Source of the DNA: Macquaria australasica
Lineage: Eukaryota > Chordata > Actinopteri > Centrarchiformes > Percichthyidae
DNA length: 64,000 nt
Assembly (NCBI GenBank): GCA_005408345.1
Contig: SEMN01000788.1
Span: 62,001 to 126,000 of the forward strand
Direction: 5' to 3'
The notes under the pieces: model-generated
Told to the model about the DNA's origin: nothing
What the model saw: only the letters and a program-made list of their open reading frames with translations
Databases searched by the model: none
Shown: positions 45,400 through 56,578 of the stretch, piece by piece
Layout of the letters: every line of letters starts with the position of its first letter
Numbering within the stretch: position 1 is the stretch's first letter
Program-made: the position numbers and the translations under genes

Positions 45400-46996
45400 T
45401 GGCAAGCCCTTTTAACATTTAATCAGTAGCAGTAATATCAATTGTAGATATCAACAATTGCTTTTTGACTAGTTAGAATTGCAAGCCAACATATCTATAA
45501 TGTAATTTTGACTTGTAACAATTTTAATTAAAGATATCTACAATTCATTTCACACTAGTCAAAATGTAAATTTTTGATATCAACCATTAATTTCTTACTA
45601 GTGGAAATGTTAATTGTAGATATCAGTAACTTAATTACAACTAGTCAACTTTTACCATTGACTTCTATTCAAACTCAATTACAGATATCTATAATTCAAT
45701 TTTGACGTGATATAATTCCAAATCGACATATCCACAATGTAATTTTGACTAGTTAAAATTCTAATTAATGATATCTACAACTCAATTCTCACTAGTCAAA
45801 ATGTTAATTAATGATATCAACAATTCAGTTCTCACTAGTGGAAATGTCAATTGTTGATATCAACAATTCAATTCTTACTAGTGGCAATGTTCATTATAGA
45901 TATCTACAATAGTTCTTACATTACAGATATCATTAATGGAATTGTAGATATCTAAAATTCAATTCTGACTTGTCAAAATTAAATTATTGATATGTTGGCT
46001 TGGAATTGTAACTAGTAAGAATGTAATTTCAGATATCTAGAATTGCATTTCAGATATCTAGAATTGCATTTCAGATATCTGAAATACAATTGTAACTTGT
46101 ATATTTAAGATATCCACAATGTCTTTTATAACTAGTCAGAATTGAATTTCAGATATCAAAAAAGGAATTTCCACTGGTCAAAATGTCACTGTAGATATCT
46201 TCAATGACATACACACATATCCGAAATTAATATGGTAATTTGGGCTACATATCCGAAATGCATATGGTAATTTGGGCGAATGATCCGTTCCCTCTGACCG
46301 CACACACCTTGTTCATATGCCCGTTTGATGGCAAAACATTTTCGTTGGATTTTAATAATTACTTGGTCCGCCATGTTCAACTTCTTCTTCTTCTTTAAGT
46401 TTAAATGGCAGTTGGTAAACCAATTTATAGGTGCATTACCGCCATTTACTGGAATGGACTGTGGAGCAGTAGATGTGTTGCCAACGGAAAATAACGCGCG
46501 TTTTCACAAAACATTAGCATTTGTTGAATATTCATGAGGTAGACATAGCCTATTTAAAAGTCGACCAATAGCTTTGTGGTACTTGATGATATGACGCCCA
46601 CATATCTGAAATGGTTTGATGATATGTTGGACATATCAGAAATGCAACTGTAGATATCTGAAATGGGAAATTACATTACCACTAGTCACAATCCTTTTTC
46701 GACATGTCAAAATTTAATTGTAGATATCTGTAATTCTTTTTCTTACTAGTGACAAAGGAATTACTGATATCTATAATTAAATTAAAGATATCTATAAATC
46801 AGTGTTGACTAGTCAAGATGTAATTTCTACATGTGAAAATATACTTGTAACATGTCAAAATTGTTTTACAGATATCTTAAATTAACATTTCGACATGTCA
46901 AAATGACATTTTGACATGTCGAAATGTAATTTCCACTAGTGAAAACTAAATCGCTACTAGTCAGCCCCACTGATTAAATGTTAAAAGGGCTTGCCA
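45400..46996. mobile_element. Non-autonomous DNA transposon full of palindromes
   Basis: The termini are perfect inverted repeats of at least 28 bp: TGGCAAGCCCTTTTAACATT plus TAATCAGT at 45400-45427, and the complement at 46969-46996. The flanks allow a TA target duplication. The interior arms (about 45428-46200 and 46620-46968) are arrays of loose 30-40-bp units built around 6-bp palindromes: GATATC, ACTAGT, ACATGT and TCTAGA-like, joined by AATTGTA or AAAATGT spacers. The middle (about 46200-46620) is less repetitive and includes a 32-bp direct repeat (ACATATCCGAAAT...GTAATTTGGGC). I see no coding region. Superfamily is unknown to me; TA target and long arms suggest a Tc1/mariner- or ISL2EU-like driver. 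Confidence 0.85.
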
Positions 46997-47638
46997 TAGA
47001 CAATAGCACAAGTAGAGAAGAGTCAAAATCGCAGCAAACTGACTCAGTAGTGTCATTTACACAGCAAAATCTAAAGTTTTCTAACGTTCCTTAAACTGTA
47101 GAGTAATTATCAACTTGTAATTTGAGGTAGTTAAACAAATGCCTTAAGGGCAACACAACTTTCCACCTCTTTATTGCATGATTACTAAATTGCATTGTAT
47201 ATTGTACATATGACTTGGCAAATTAGTACTTGAAAGTTGCCAACATTCAGCATCAAGAAGTATGTACCATTTGGACAGTATGGTGAACTAATGATGACTG
47301 TGGAGGAGAGATGACAAGCAAAAGTCACTGTTTCACTTTACTGATGCATGCTGGTGTGTGTGTGTGTGTGTGTGTGTGTGCACAGCTGGGTATGTTTGTG
47401 TGTGTGCGCACATCATGAGTGTGCATGACCTCTTAAAATGTGTGGTTAAATGCTTTTGCATGCATACTTATGTGTGTGATTTTTTCTCCTTGTTCATATC
47501 TCTGTGTTTCTTACATGTCTGTGTGTGTATGTTCATGATGCTCGGAGGCAGAACGTCACCAGTGGCACCTTTGACTTTCTGGCAGTCCACAGCCTGACTA
47601 GCTGATATCTTTCATATTTGTGGACTGACATTATTCAC
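46997..47638. other. Gene-less stretch with TG microsatellite
   Basis: A (TG)n run of about 14 units is at 47354-47382. Nothing else was recognised. Confidence 0.5.
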
Positions 47639-47786
47639 TTAGCATCACGTTGCAGTTCCCAGAATGTACAGAGATCAGAGCAGCTGAGGCTCATGAGTGT
47701 CAGACTGCCAGCACTGATGGTCCTGGCATATTTGGTGCCCTCCACAATCTCAGGAGGCCCCTCCCCCAACTGACCAACACACAGAA
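47639..47786 (-). other. Possible terminal exon of an unidentified gene
   Basis: A strong acceptor (polypyrimidine TTTTTTCTGTTCTGTGTGTT then GGTCAG on the minus strand) is followed by an open frame LGEGPPEIVEGTKYARTI, then SAGSLTLMSLSCSDLCTFWE and LQRDAK with a stop at 47637. It looks like a real 3' exon by composition and splice signal, but I do not recognise the protein and find no partner exon in the window. Confidence 0.3.
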
Positions 47787-47792
47787 CAGAAA

Positions 47793-48269
47793 AAATGGAA
47801 TATGTTAGGGTATGGAATATGTCCATCTAGTGTTTTTCTCTGGCAGAAAAGCGGTGGCAGAGTGCTGGGCTGAAGCGCTTGTGCAGTGAGAGAAAAAACA
47901 TGACAACAATATCTTAACATTAAGTTAAGGGGGTGGCTACACAGCTAAGAACAAACTTACAATGCGTAGAGTGATAAAAGCACAGCAACATTCAGTGTCC
48001 AACCGATGTACTCCCACAAATGGGCTTTTCTGTCTCTGTTATGATAGTTTCTGTCTGACATGTCAAGCTTCTCTTCCATTTACTTAGGGTGACAAGTCCC
48101 GCCTCATATTGGTTGCCTGAAAAGGACAGCGTCAGTGATGACACCAGCGCCTTTCTGAAAAGTTCAGAGATTTTCAACTAGAAGCGCTCAGGGCAGCCGC
48201 ACAAAAAAGTTGAAGTGCTCTTAAAAAAATCACTGGGTGCAACGCTTTCTCTCTAGGCGGCCGCATGCT
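47793..48269. other. Gene-less stretch
   Basis: No gene or element was recognised. Confidence 0.35.
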
Positions 48270-48274
48270 GCCGC

Positions 48275-48700
48275 ATAAGATAAGATAAGATAAGCCTTTA
48301 TTGTCCCACAGCGGGGAAATTTTTAGCGTTGCAGCAGCCAGCAAAAGTGTCATATATAGAAATACAATAAAAATAAATAGAAAAATAGTCCTATACACAG
48401 TATAGACAGAAATAAATAATAGAGTGACTGAGTGCAGTTGTAAGTATGAACAAATAGATAAGATAAAAATATTGCACATATATAATATACATGTATATGA
48501 AAAATATTTCACAGCAACATATGAAGTAGATAACATCATGAATACAATATATGTATGAAGATAATGCACAGCAGCAGATGGAGTATAGTAGCGAATAGTC
48601 TGCACACTGACAGTCAAGTGTAGATTACCGGGAGCTGTACTGATTATAGAGTCTGACACTCTCTCCTCATTGGGAACAATTGAAAAAAGGTGCTGGCGCT
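48275..48700 (-). mobile_element. LINE 3'-end-like fragment with GATAA tail
   Basis: It starts with a (GATAA)n tail (48277-48294) then GCCTTTATTGTCCCACAGCG GGGAAATTT, which I associate with the 3' end of a fish non-LTR retrotransposon in minus orientation. The rest to about 48700 (…GTCTGACACTCTCTCCTCATTGGGAA) is AT-rich. A 186-residue open frame across it is hydrophobic nonsense from AT-rich sequence. Confidence 0.5.
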
Positions 48701-49967
48701 CAGAGAAAAATGCTATATGGACACAAGATGACAATGTAAAAATGTAGTAATGAAAATAATGAAAATTATTTCTTTCTACAAAATCGGCACTGCAACTATG
48801 GTATAGTCAGGAAAAGATCATGGTTACACTAAAAACGTTGTACCTATGGGTGGATGATACCTATCGACCCCCAACTTGCCTCCCTCTGTGACTAACCAAT
48901 ACTATGCTGGAATACTACCCAAAGCTAGGTTTGTGTGTGTGTCTTTGTTTTGTTGCCAATGTTGAAAGAAGTTTATGCAATTGTTGTTACTATTTGTCTT
49001 TTTAGTTATTATGATCCTCTCATATCTGGTGGGATGGACGGTTGTGTGTGCCGTCCATAGAAAACAATGACAAAGACCAAAAACAAAAGAAAAATATAAG
49101 GAGTCCTCCATACAAGAAGTGCCGACAAACAACAACATTGTCAGATATAAGCAGCAAGGTCCACTTGCATGAGTTTATTTTTATCATTTATCATTTTTAC
49201 TTGTTTATCATTTTTATCGTTTAATCATTTTATCCATTCATTTTTATTTGTTTTTTACTTGTACTCTGATATGATATGGGGTTCCATCAGAAAGTTTAAT
49301 AAGATGGTTTCAAACTTATTGGAAATGTCAGAGAATACATTCCTTGTTGTCCTTTTTAATTTTCATTTGCTCATTTTTTGAATCTTTATTCAATTCTTTA
49401 TTGTTATTCATTATTTTGAATGGGATTTTGTCCTTCTTATTTACTCATTTTTATAATCATTTAATCCTTTATGATAATTTTCACTCATCATGTATTCATT
49501 TTATATGTTCACTATTACCATTGTTATCATGTTATTTTACAATTGTTAAGTTTCCTTTTTGTGCCTGGCTTGGTTTAGACATGTTTAGACAGGTTAGGAC
49601 ATTTTCAGATGAAATGGCTGATGAACATGACATAGAGGTGGCTTAAAATGGCTGACAGAAGACGACTCTCGTCGTTGTGAACAAATAAGGAACGCTTGTT
49701 TTCCTGAGCAGGTGTTTCCTGTGAAGGCAAAAGAACATTCTATGGTTTTTTGTTGTGGTTTTGGCTCTGCTGCTCCAGCAAGAGTTCTGTACACATGCAG
49801 GGTACATGCCTGTGCATGTGCAGGGTAGCCCCCCTGCACTTGCGAGCCTCGCAGACACTTAGACCGCAGGTGCGTGTGGGGGGTTAGAGCATTGTGAAGC
49901 GCACAGTGATCAAAATAACTAAAGTTGGTTTTCTCACGAAAGTAAATGCGAAATTCAAAGAGTGGTG
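48701..49967. other. Gene-less stretch
   Basis: No gene was recognised. 49160-49560 is T-rich (TTTTTATC/TTTATCATT), giving long spurious frames. Confidence 0.4.
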
Positions 49968-52349
49968 TCGCTGGAGGCCAGGGCAATGCCATCTAGAGAA
50001 ACTATATCTTTAGATAATGTGTTTCGAAGGTGTTCGGGGCCAAGTACAATAACTTCGGTTTTGTCTGAGTTTAACATCAGAAAATTGCAGGTCATCCAGG
50101 TTTTTATGTCCCCAAGGCATGCCTGAAGTTTAGCTAATTGATTGGTTTCATCTGGCTTGATCGATAAATATAATTGGGTATCATCTGCATAACAATGAAA
50201 ATGTATGGAGTGCTTCCTAATAATATTGCCTAAAGGAAGCATATACAAGGTAAATAGAATTGGTCCAAGCACAGAACCTTGTGGAACTCCGTGACTAACT
50301 TTGGCGTGCATAGAGGATTCATCATTAACGTGTACAAACTGATATCGATCTGATAAATAGGATTTAAACCAGCTTAGTGCAGTACCTTTAATGCCAATTA
50401 AATGTTCTAGTCTCTGTAATAGAATGTGATGGTCAATGGTATCGAATGCAGCACTAAGATCTAGTAAGACAAGTACAGAGACAAGTCCTTTGTCGGATGC
50501 AATTAGAAGGTCATTTGTAACGTTCACCAGTGCTGTCTCTGTGCTATGATGCACTCTAAATCCTGACTGAAAATCCTCAAACAGCTTGTTGTTGTGTAGA
50601 AAGTCACACAACTGATTGGCGACTGCTTTCTCAAGGATCTTAGAGAGAAAAGGAGGGTTAGATATAGGTCTATAATTTGACAAAATCCCTGGATCAAGAG
50701 TGGGCTTTTTAAGAAGAGGCTTAATTACAGATACTTTAAAGGACTGTGGCACATAGCCTTTTAATAAGGACAGATTGATCATATCTAGTAAATAAGTGCT
50801 AACTAAGGGTAAAATTTCTTTAAGCAGCCTAGTTGGGACGGGGTCTAAGAGACACGTTGATGGCTTAGATGAGGAAATCATGGAACTTAGTTGATTAAAG
50901 TTGATGGGAGAAAAGCAGTCTAAATGTACAGGTTTTACAGTTGTTTCTAAGGTTCCTGTGTTTGAAGATAAGTCAGTACCAACTGAGGGCAGGAGGTGCT
51001 GAATTTTTTCTCTAATAGTTAGAATTTTATCTTTAAAGAAGCTCATGAAGCCATTACTACTGAGGTCTATAGGAATACATGGCTCAACAGAGCTGTGACT
51101 CTCTGTCAGCCTGGCTACAGTGCTGAACAGAAACCTGGGGTTGTTCTTATTTTCCTCTATTAATGATGAGTAGTAAGCTGCTCTGGCATTACGGAGGGCC
51201 TTCCTATAAATTTTAAGACTATCTTCCCAGGCTAAACGTGATTATTCCAGATTAGTGGAACGCCATTTCCTTTCACGTTTTTGCGATGTTTGCTTTAATT
51301 TGCAGGTTATACCATGGAGCTAACCTCCTCTGTTTTATTATCTTCATTTTTAGAGGGGCGATAGAGTCGAGTGTTATTCGTAGTGAACCTGCAGCACTAT
51401 CAACAAGATGATCAATTTGGGAGGGACTAAAGTTAGCATAGGAGTCATCTGTTACATTGAGACATGGAACTGATTTAAATGCCGATGGAATCACTTCCTT
51501 AAATTTAGCTACAGCACTATCAGATAGACATCTAGTGTAGGAATGTTTGCCTAATGGCGTGTAGTCCAGTAATAGGAATTCAAAAGTTATTAAATAATGG
51601 TCTGATAAAAAAGGATTCTGTAGAAAGACTATTAGATGTTCAGTTTCTATGCTATAGACAAGAACAAGGACGAGGGTGTGGTTAAAACAGTGAGTGGGTT
51701 TTTATTTTCTACATCCACATGAATATTAATAATTATTTGTTAATTATTTGTTTTAAGGACTAAACCTGATAACTCTGAGAATTCAGATAAAAATTCAGAA
51801 TACGGTCCAGGAGCTCAGTACACTATAACAAATAGAATTGACTGTAGTGTTTTCCAGGTTGGGTGTGAAAGACTAAGAACAAGGCTTTCGAACAAGTTAT
51901 AATTTAGTTTAGGTTTAGGTTTGATTAATAGGCTTGAGTCGAAGATGGCTGCAACTCCACCTCCTCGGCCTGAGCCTTGAAGAATGTGAGTATTAATGTG
52001 ACTGGGGGGAGTGGATTCATTTAGGCTAACATATTCATCGTGACACAGCCAGGTTTCAGTAAGACAAAATAAATCAATATTGTGATCTGATATTAGATCG
52101 TTTACTAGAACAGCTTTAGATGAGAGAGATCTAATGTTTAAGAGTCCACATTTAATTTTGTTGTACTGTTGCAGTGGTGGTTTTACTTTTTATTAGGTTT
52201 TTATGTGTAACTCCTCTTCTGTTTACTTTTGATTTAAATAATTTAAGTGGTCGGGGGCAGACAACCTCTCTGTGGAGTTTAGGGTGGGTAACTGCTCTAA
52301 TGGAAGTGCAGAGAAGCGTGTAGGACTGCAACCTCCTGGTCTGGACCAC
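49968..52349 (-). pseudogene. L2 ORF2, copy E, truncated
   Basis: The 51046-49968 frame covers most of the reverse transcriptase: SFFKDKILTIREKIQ, SAAFDTIDH, GVPQGSVLGP and the YADDTQLYLS box, ending in GIALASSDTTL where the L2 stops. Endonuclease sequence at 51070-52150 is broken by deletions (the GDFNIHVD block is damaged near 51720). The start region MVQTRR is at 52349. It is not functional. Confidence 0.88.
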
Positions 52350-52509
52350 AGACTGTATTAAGTCTATGGTCTGAACTCTGAGCTGTCATGGCTTTGGGCC
52401 ACTAATAAATTCAGCCAGATTTCTAGATATGAGAGCGGCTCCATCCAAAGTGGGATGAATGCCATCTCTCCTAATCAGACCAGGTCTTCTCCAGAAAGTC
52501 TGCCAATTG
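49968..52509 (-). mobile_element. L2-clade LINE, copy E, both ends missing
   Basis: It begins abruptly inside the reverse transcriptase (CTGGAGGCCAGGGCAATGCC) and so lacks about 1.3 kb of 3' sequence including the ATTCAATTCA tail. It runs through ORF2 and ends in the ORF1 C-terminal region (AGACCAGGTCTTCTCCAGAA). Loss of the 3' end is not expected from normal target-primed insertion and points to a later deletion or rearrangement. Confidence 0.88.
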
Positions 52510-52659
52510 GTTAGGGTTGTAAGGTGTATTTCTTGGGCTCTTGCTTAGCCAATTACCATGCAGTGAACCTTGGACTTTTAGGGCCCCTGTGGGTTTTGGG
52601 CCCTAGGGCAGTTTCTTGCTTGCCTGGTTGGTAATCCAGGTATGTCTATACCTCAGGAC
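52510..52659. other. Short unassigned stretch
   Basis: It contains GGGCCCCTGTGGGTTTTGGG CCCTAGG and looks like part of an interspersed repeat; nothing definite. Confidence 0.3.
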
Positions 52660-52667
52660 CTCTTTAC

Positions 52668-53182
52668 CATAGACTATATACAGATGGACAACGTGACAGC
52701 TCCCCAAAAGTGAAGCCAAAACATCTGGATCGCCCCCTGGTGGCTGGCTGCAGTATAGGTCATAAGCCCCACCTCCTCCATGTTAATGGATGGGACATGA
52801 GCCAAACTGAAAAGTCAAAGTACACATCAAATACATTTTTCCCAAAGATGGCTTCTGTCATTTTAGGTAGTTCTTATCACGCTGATGTTTGTTCAAGTGT
52901 TTGTTTTTCTGATAAGTTTGGTTTTAATTAGTTATTTAATGCTATAAAAATGGGGTGTCACGTCATGATTGACAACTGTGAGTGTGCTCGCGATAGCTCA
53001 GACAGCTGTATAGACGGGAACTCGATCCCGCGGATCCACCGCGGATCACTACTGCGCAGACTCTGGCTCTAAATGACGTCAACAGCACAAGATGGCAGCT
53101 CCCGTATCCAGGGTATTTTGGCTTTATTTTTCACAATGGGAGGAAGTGGAGATGTGTCGTCCATCTTTATATACAATCTATG
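52668..53182. mobile_element. hAT-type MITE
   Basis: The left end CATAGACTATATACAGATGG ACAACG and the reverse complement of the right end, CATAGATTGTATATAAAGAT GGACGAC, form imperfect terminal inverted repeats of about 35 bp. The flanks CTCTTTAC (52660-52667) and CTCCTTAC (53183-53190) agree at 7 of 8 positions, fitting an 8-bp hAT target duplication. No coding capacity was seen; the frame at 52710-52931 is repeat translation. Confidence 0.75.
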
Positions 53183-53190
53183 CTCCTTAC

Positions 53191-55419
53191 TGATATGTAA
53201 TAAAGATGCACATGCCATTACATCATGAGAGTAGTAGATATAAGTGTTGTAACAAAGTCACCTTTTCTGGTTTTGGGGGAATGTATCAGTATGTACTACT
53301 ATATATTATGTTCTGTGTATGTCATTCATGATGAGAAAATTTGAGTAAGAATGGATATGTGAATGTACAGCTTACACATTAGTGGGATGTGAAATAAACA
53401 AGATGCTATTTTTTTGTTTGTTATTCATGCTTGACTGGCACTGTTCATCAGTAGTCCTTAAACTTCACTTGTCTTTTTCTGTTCCCCTCTGTGTACTGTA
53501 GCATATGCCATTTGTTAGACCCTTTAATATACACAGCCTCTCACCACTGAGTGCTTATATTTTTAGTGTTGGAGGTTCCAGTGGGAATCTAATGCTCAGC
53601 CCCCTGACAGGATTAGAGCCACGTTGTCCTCTTTGAGCTACATAAGACCACATGGTTATGAATTCTGAATATCAAGAGAACACATGTATGTACAGAAAAA
53701 AAAAAAAAAATTCTTTGTACTGTGTTGACTTTAGTTCTAAGCACCAAAGTATCCTTTTAGACTATGTGTGACCCTTGAATTATCAACAGATCAGCTCCAT
53801 AGAGCCTCTCCCACAATTCCATTCACATCAACTTTGATGCTGGGCAGGTAGCATACAGTCAGTTTATCAGAGCTTTCTCACTGAATCCAGCTGTCTTGTG
53901 CTGCTGAAAACAAACGACAGACAGCAAAAGTTAGCCACTAGTTAGTGAGCATAGTGGAGCATTTAGCTGCAAGCATGGCTGTAGACTCTTAGGCTGCATT
54001 CAGACCAAATAAGGCATTGTGGCGATTAATGCAAGGTTGTGCGGCGGTGTGGGAGTGTCACTACATGGTCATGCTGATTGTAGCAATCCCACCCTGAAGA
54101 GCGATACAACAGCAAGCGACTGCACGGTGATTAACGTCTTTGTGCTCCCTCGTGGCAGGGTTGAACAGCTGATGTACAGTCGTCACGGAGCCGATCGATC
54201 AGTCTCTCTTCCATCTTCACAGTTGCTCGGTAAACAGCGGAATGCTACAGTTAACAGCAAGAATGCTACAATGGTACATGGTAAACAAAGTTCTTCTTCA
54301 CCTGGGTGTCTTCTGGTCTGATCGCCAGCGTGATTGGCCACCGCAGCATGATGTTTGTTGCATTTCTCCAAAAGTTGATTCTGTTTTAACTTTTCGGCAC
54401 CCCCTGCGGTCCCCACCGCTGCAGCCTAAACGCACTACCCACATTCAAATGAATGGGGGTGCCCAAAGGGGTGCCCCTTATACCAGAAAGCTTATGTGGC
54501 TTTTCTTGTGTTAGCTTTAGGGCAAAACTGAAGCAGGTTTTTTATTTAAAGCTGAATAATATTTTGACCCTACATGCTGTTTTGGTCCAAATAGTACAAG
54601 GAATTTGATTTTTATTTTAACGTAGTTTCACCCTAATCAAGAGCACATTCTCCCTCCTGACGTTTACTATCAATATTATATATGACAAATAAGCATCCAC
54701 TACTGCACTTGCTATTAGAAGTTGAAATGTTTATGATCTTAACAGATCAAAACAAACATTAATTTGGTGGCATACAAAAAACTACAGATCCTTTGAAAAT
54801 TTACCAGCATGGCAGTCGGTGTACTGTGCCATCGCAATTCGGTTTCTTCAATATCCATGAAATCACTCTCCTCTAATGTAATTTCCCAGACTTTTTAGCT
54901 GTAACATCTGCTCATTAAAAAGCATCTACACTGTTTGGATCCTCTCAGTCCAGCTGTTATTACAGACATGTCTGAACCAGCCACTAAACTTAAATATTTA
55001 ACCCACAAATGTCAGGGCTTTGGGAAAGGCCACTAAAACAAAAATATGAAATAAACATTACAAAAGTTACTATCCCTGTCTAAACAAATGTAATGAGCTG
55101 CACAACATACCCAAACCAAGTGGGGCCCCATGTTTTATTTTATCTTCACCCTTGCCCTGTACATGCTATGGATTGCTTCTGTCTCCTTTTAAACCTATGA
55201 TCAAGACTGCATCACAACGTCAGCTTTGATCCTGGGTGCTTGATCACCTGAGACTATGTTGGGAATGCAGTCCACATATTTTAGGCTAAGGTCACAGCTT
55301 CTTAAGTTTAGTGTCAAGTATGACAATGTTCTGCAGCGTGCAGGTAAATAGCCCCTTCATCACCTATTACAGACATAAAATTGCCCCAACTGTGAAGTGT
55401 AATCCTTGGACTTAAAACT
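53191..55419. other. 2.2-kb gene-less stretch
   Basis: No gene is seen. 53992-54530 has features of another fish repeat (GCTGCATTCAGACCAAATAA at the left; GC-rich TGCGGTCCCCACCGCTGCAG at the right), but its ends are unclear. Confidence 0.35.
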
Positions 55420-55596
55420 AACATTTGTGAAGAAGAGACAGAAAAACTAACTATTATGGTCAAAATGTGCAGTTCTCGGTCGGAGAAGCTTAAATATGAA
55501 TCTTTACACTGAAAGCAAGCTTCTGTGAAGAAGTAACAGAATAACTAAGAGCTTTGGTCAAAATGTGCAGTTCTTATTCAGAGAGGCTTAAATATG

Positions 55597-55863
55597 AGGT
55601 GCTGAGGTGAGGTAGGCCGGGGACGAGCAGGCCGGGAAGCAGGCTGATCTGGGGTGTCGAAGAATTCAGCGATCCAAGCAGGAATTGAGTTCCTCAGCCA
55701 AGGCTGAGTGGCCAGCTTCGAGCATCCCATAGACATAACCACCTTTTGTGTAGGAGTCATTGGGTGTCCTCCTCCAAAATGTCTGGAGGCTCAAAAGGTC
55801 CACAATAAGGTCATGCAGTTCATCTGACCAAGTGTCTGCTGGGTCCGTTAGTGGTCGGTTCAT
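55597..55863 (-). pseudogene. Gypsy gag N-terminus, truncated
   Basis: The start codon lies two bases after the LTR (ACA GA ATG). The frame reads MNRPLTDPADTWSDELHDLI, then an FWRRTPNDSYTKGGYV block to EELNSCLDR, where it shifts frame and continues WIAEFFDTPDQPASRPARPR before reaching the element edge. It resembles the short start MTRTNLDPAD at 59083 in the other element. Only about 85 residues of gag remain. Confidence 0.65.
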
Positions 55864-56232
55864 TCTGTCACGGTTTGCCGTTCAGGCAGCAGGGAAAGGA
55901 CTCAAGTGCAGACAGGCAGGGAGGTTCAAAGATTCAAAGATTTATTAACAAAAAATAGCTTACGCTCAAATACAGGAATGCAGGCAGGTCCAGGTTTGAA
56001 GAAAGAAGCACTGGGAAATCAGTACATGGGAACTCAGAGATAATGAACCGACAAAGAACAAAGGAAAGACCGGTATATGCAGAGAAGTGGTTAATGAGCG
56101 AATCAGGGGCAGGAGAGCACTGGAGAGCAGGTGTGGATAATCAAAGAGACATGAGGGCAGGAACTGAAGAAACAAGACAAGTTGGCTTTCAAAACAAAAC
56201 AGGAAACAGACACATAACAATGGGATGTAACA
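55597..56232 (-). mobile_element. Single-LTR gypsy insertion with gag start
   Basis: On the minus strand this is a 5' LTR (56232-55866, from TGTTACATCCC to CCGTGACA) followed directly by the beginning of gag, then it ends at 55597 without a second LTR. ATATG flanks it (55592-55596 and 56233-56237); the minisatellite unit is continuous if one copy is removed, so this looks like a genuine 5-bp target duplication. An LTR element with one LTR and an intact duplication is unusual. Confidence 0.8.
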
Positions 56233-56578
56233 ATATGAATCTTTACACTTAAAACAAGCTCCTGTGAAGAAGTAACAGAAAAAACAATTTTGGTCAAAAT
56301 GTGCATGTTCTGTGAAGAAATGACAGAAAAACTAAGAGTTTTGGTTAAAATGTGCAGATCTCAGTCAGAGAAGCTTAAAATTAATCTTTACAATCTGAAC
56401 AAGCTCCTGTGATGAAAATCCAGCAAAACTACGTATTTTGGTCAAAATGAGCAGTTCTCAATCAGAGAAGCTCAAAATTAATGTTTACACTCTAAACAAG
56501 CTTCTGTGAAGAAAATCCTACAAAACCTAATTTCTTTGGTCAAAATGACCAGTACTCGGTAAGAGAAGCTGAAAATGA

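Larger units (their letters stand above)
55420..56578 (+). repeat. ~95-bp-unit minisatellite, split by an insertion
   Basis: At least six diverged units are seen, each with the order AATCTTTACACT...AAGCTTCTGTGAAGAAGTAA...TTTGGTCAAAATGTGCAGTT...TCAGAGAAGCTTAAA. Two lie before 55597 and about four after 56232. The insertion falls inside one unit between AATATG and AATCTTTACAC. Confidence 0.85.

Noticed and set aside
48174..48734. 186-residue minus-strand hydrophobic frame resembling a membrane protein
   Set aside because: It spans a LINE-like 3' end and AT-rich sequence; hydrophobicity follows from T-rich codons.
52710..52931. 73-residue plus-strand frame
   Set aside because: It lies inside the MITE 52668-53182.
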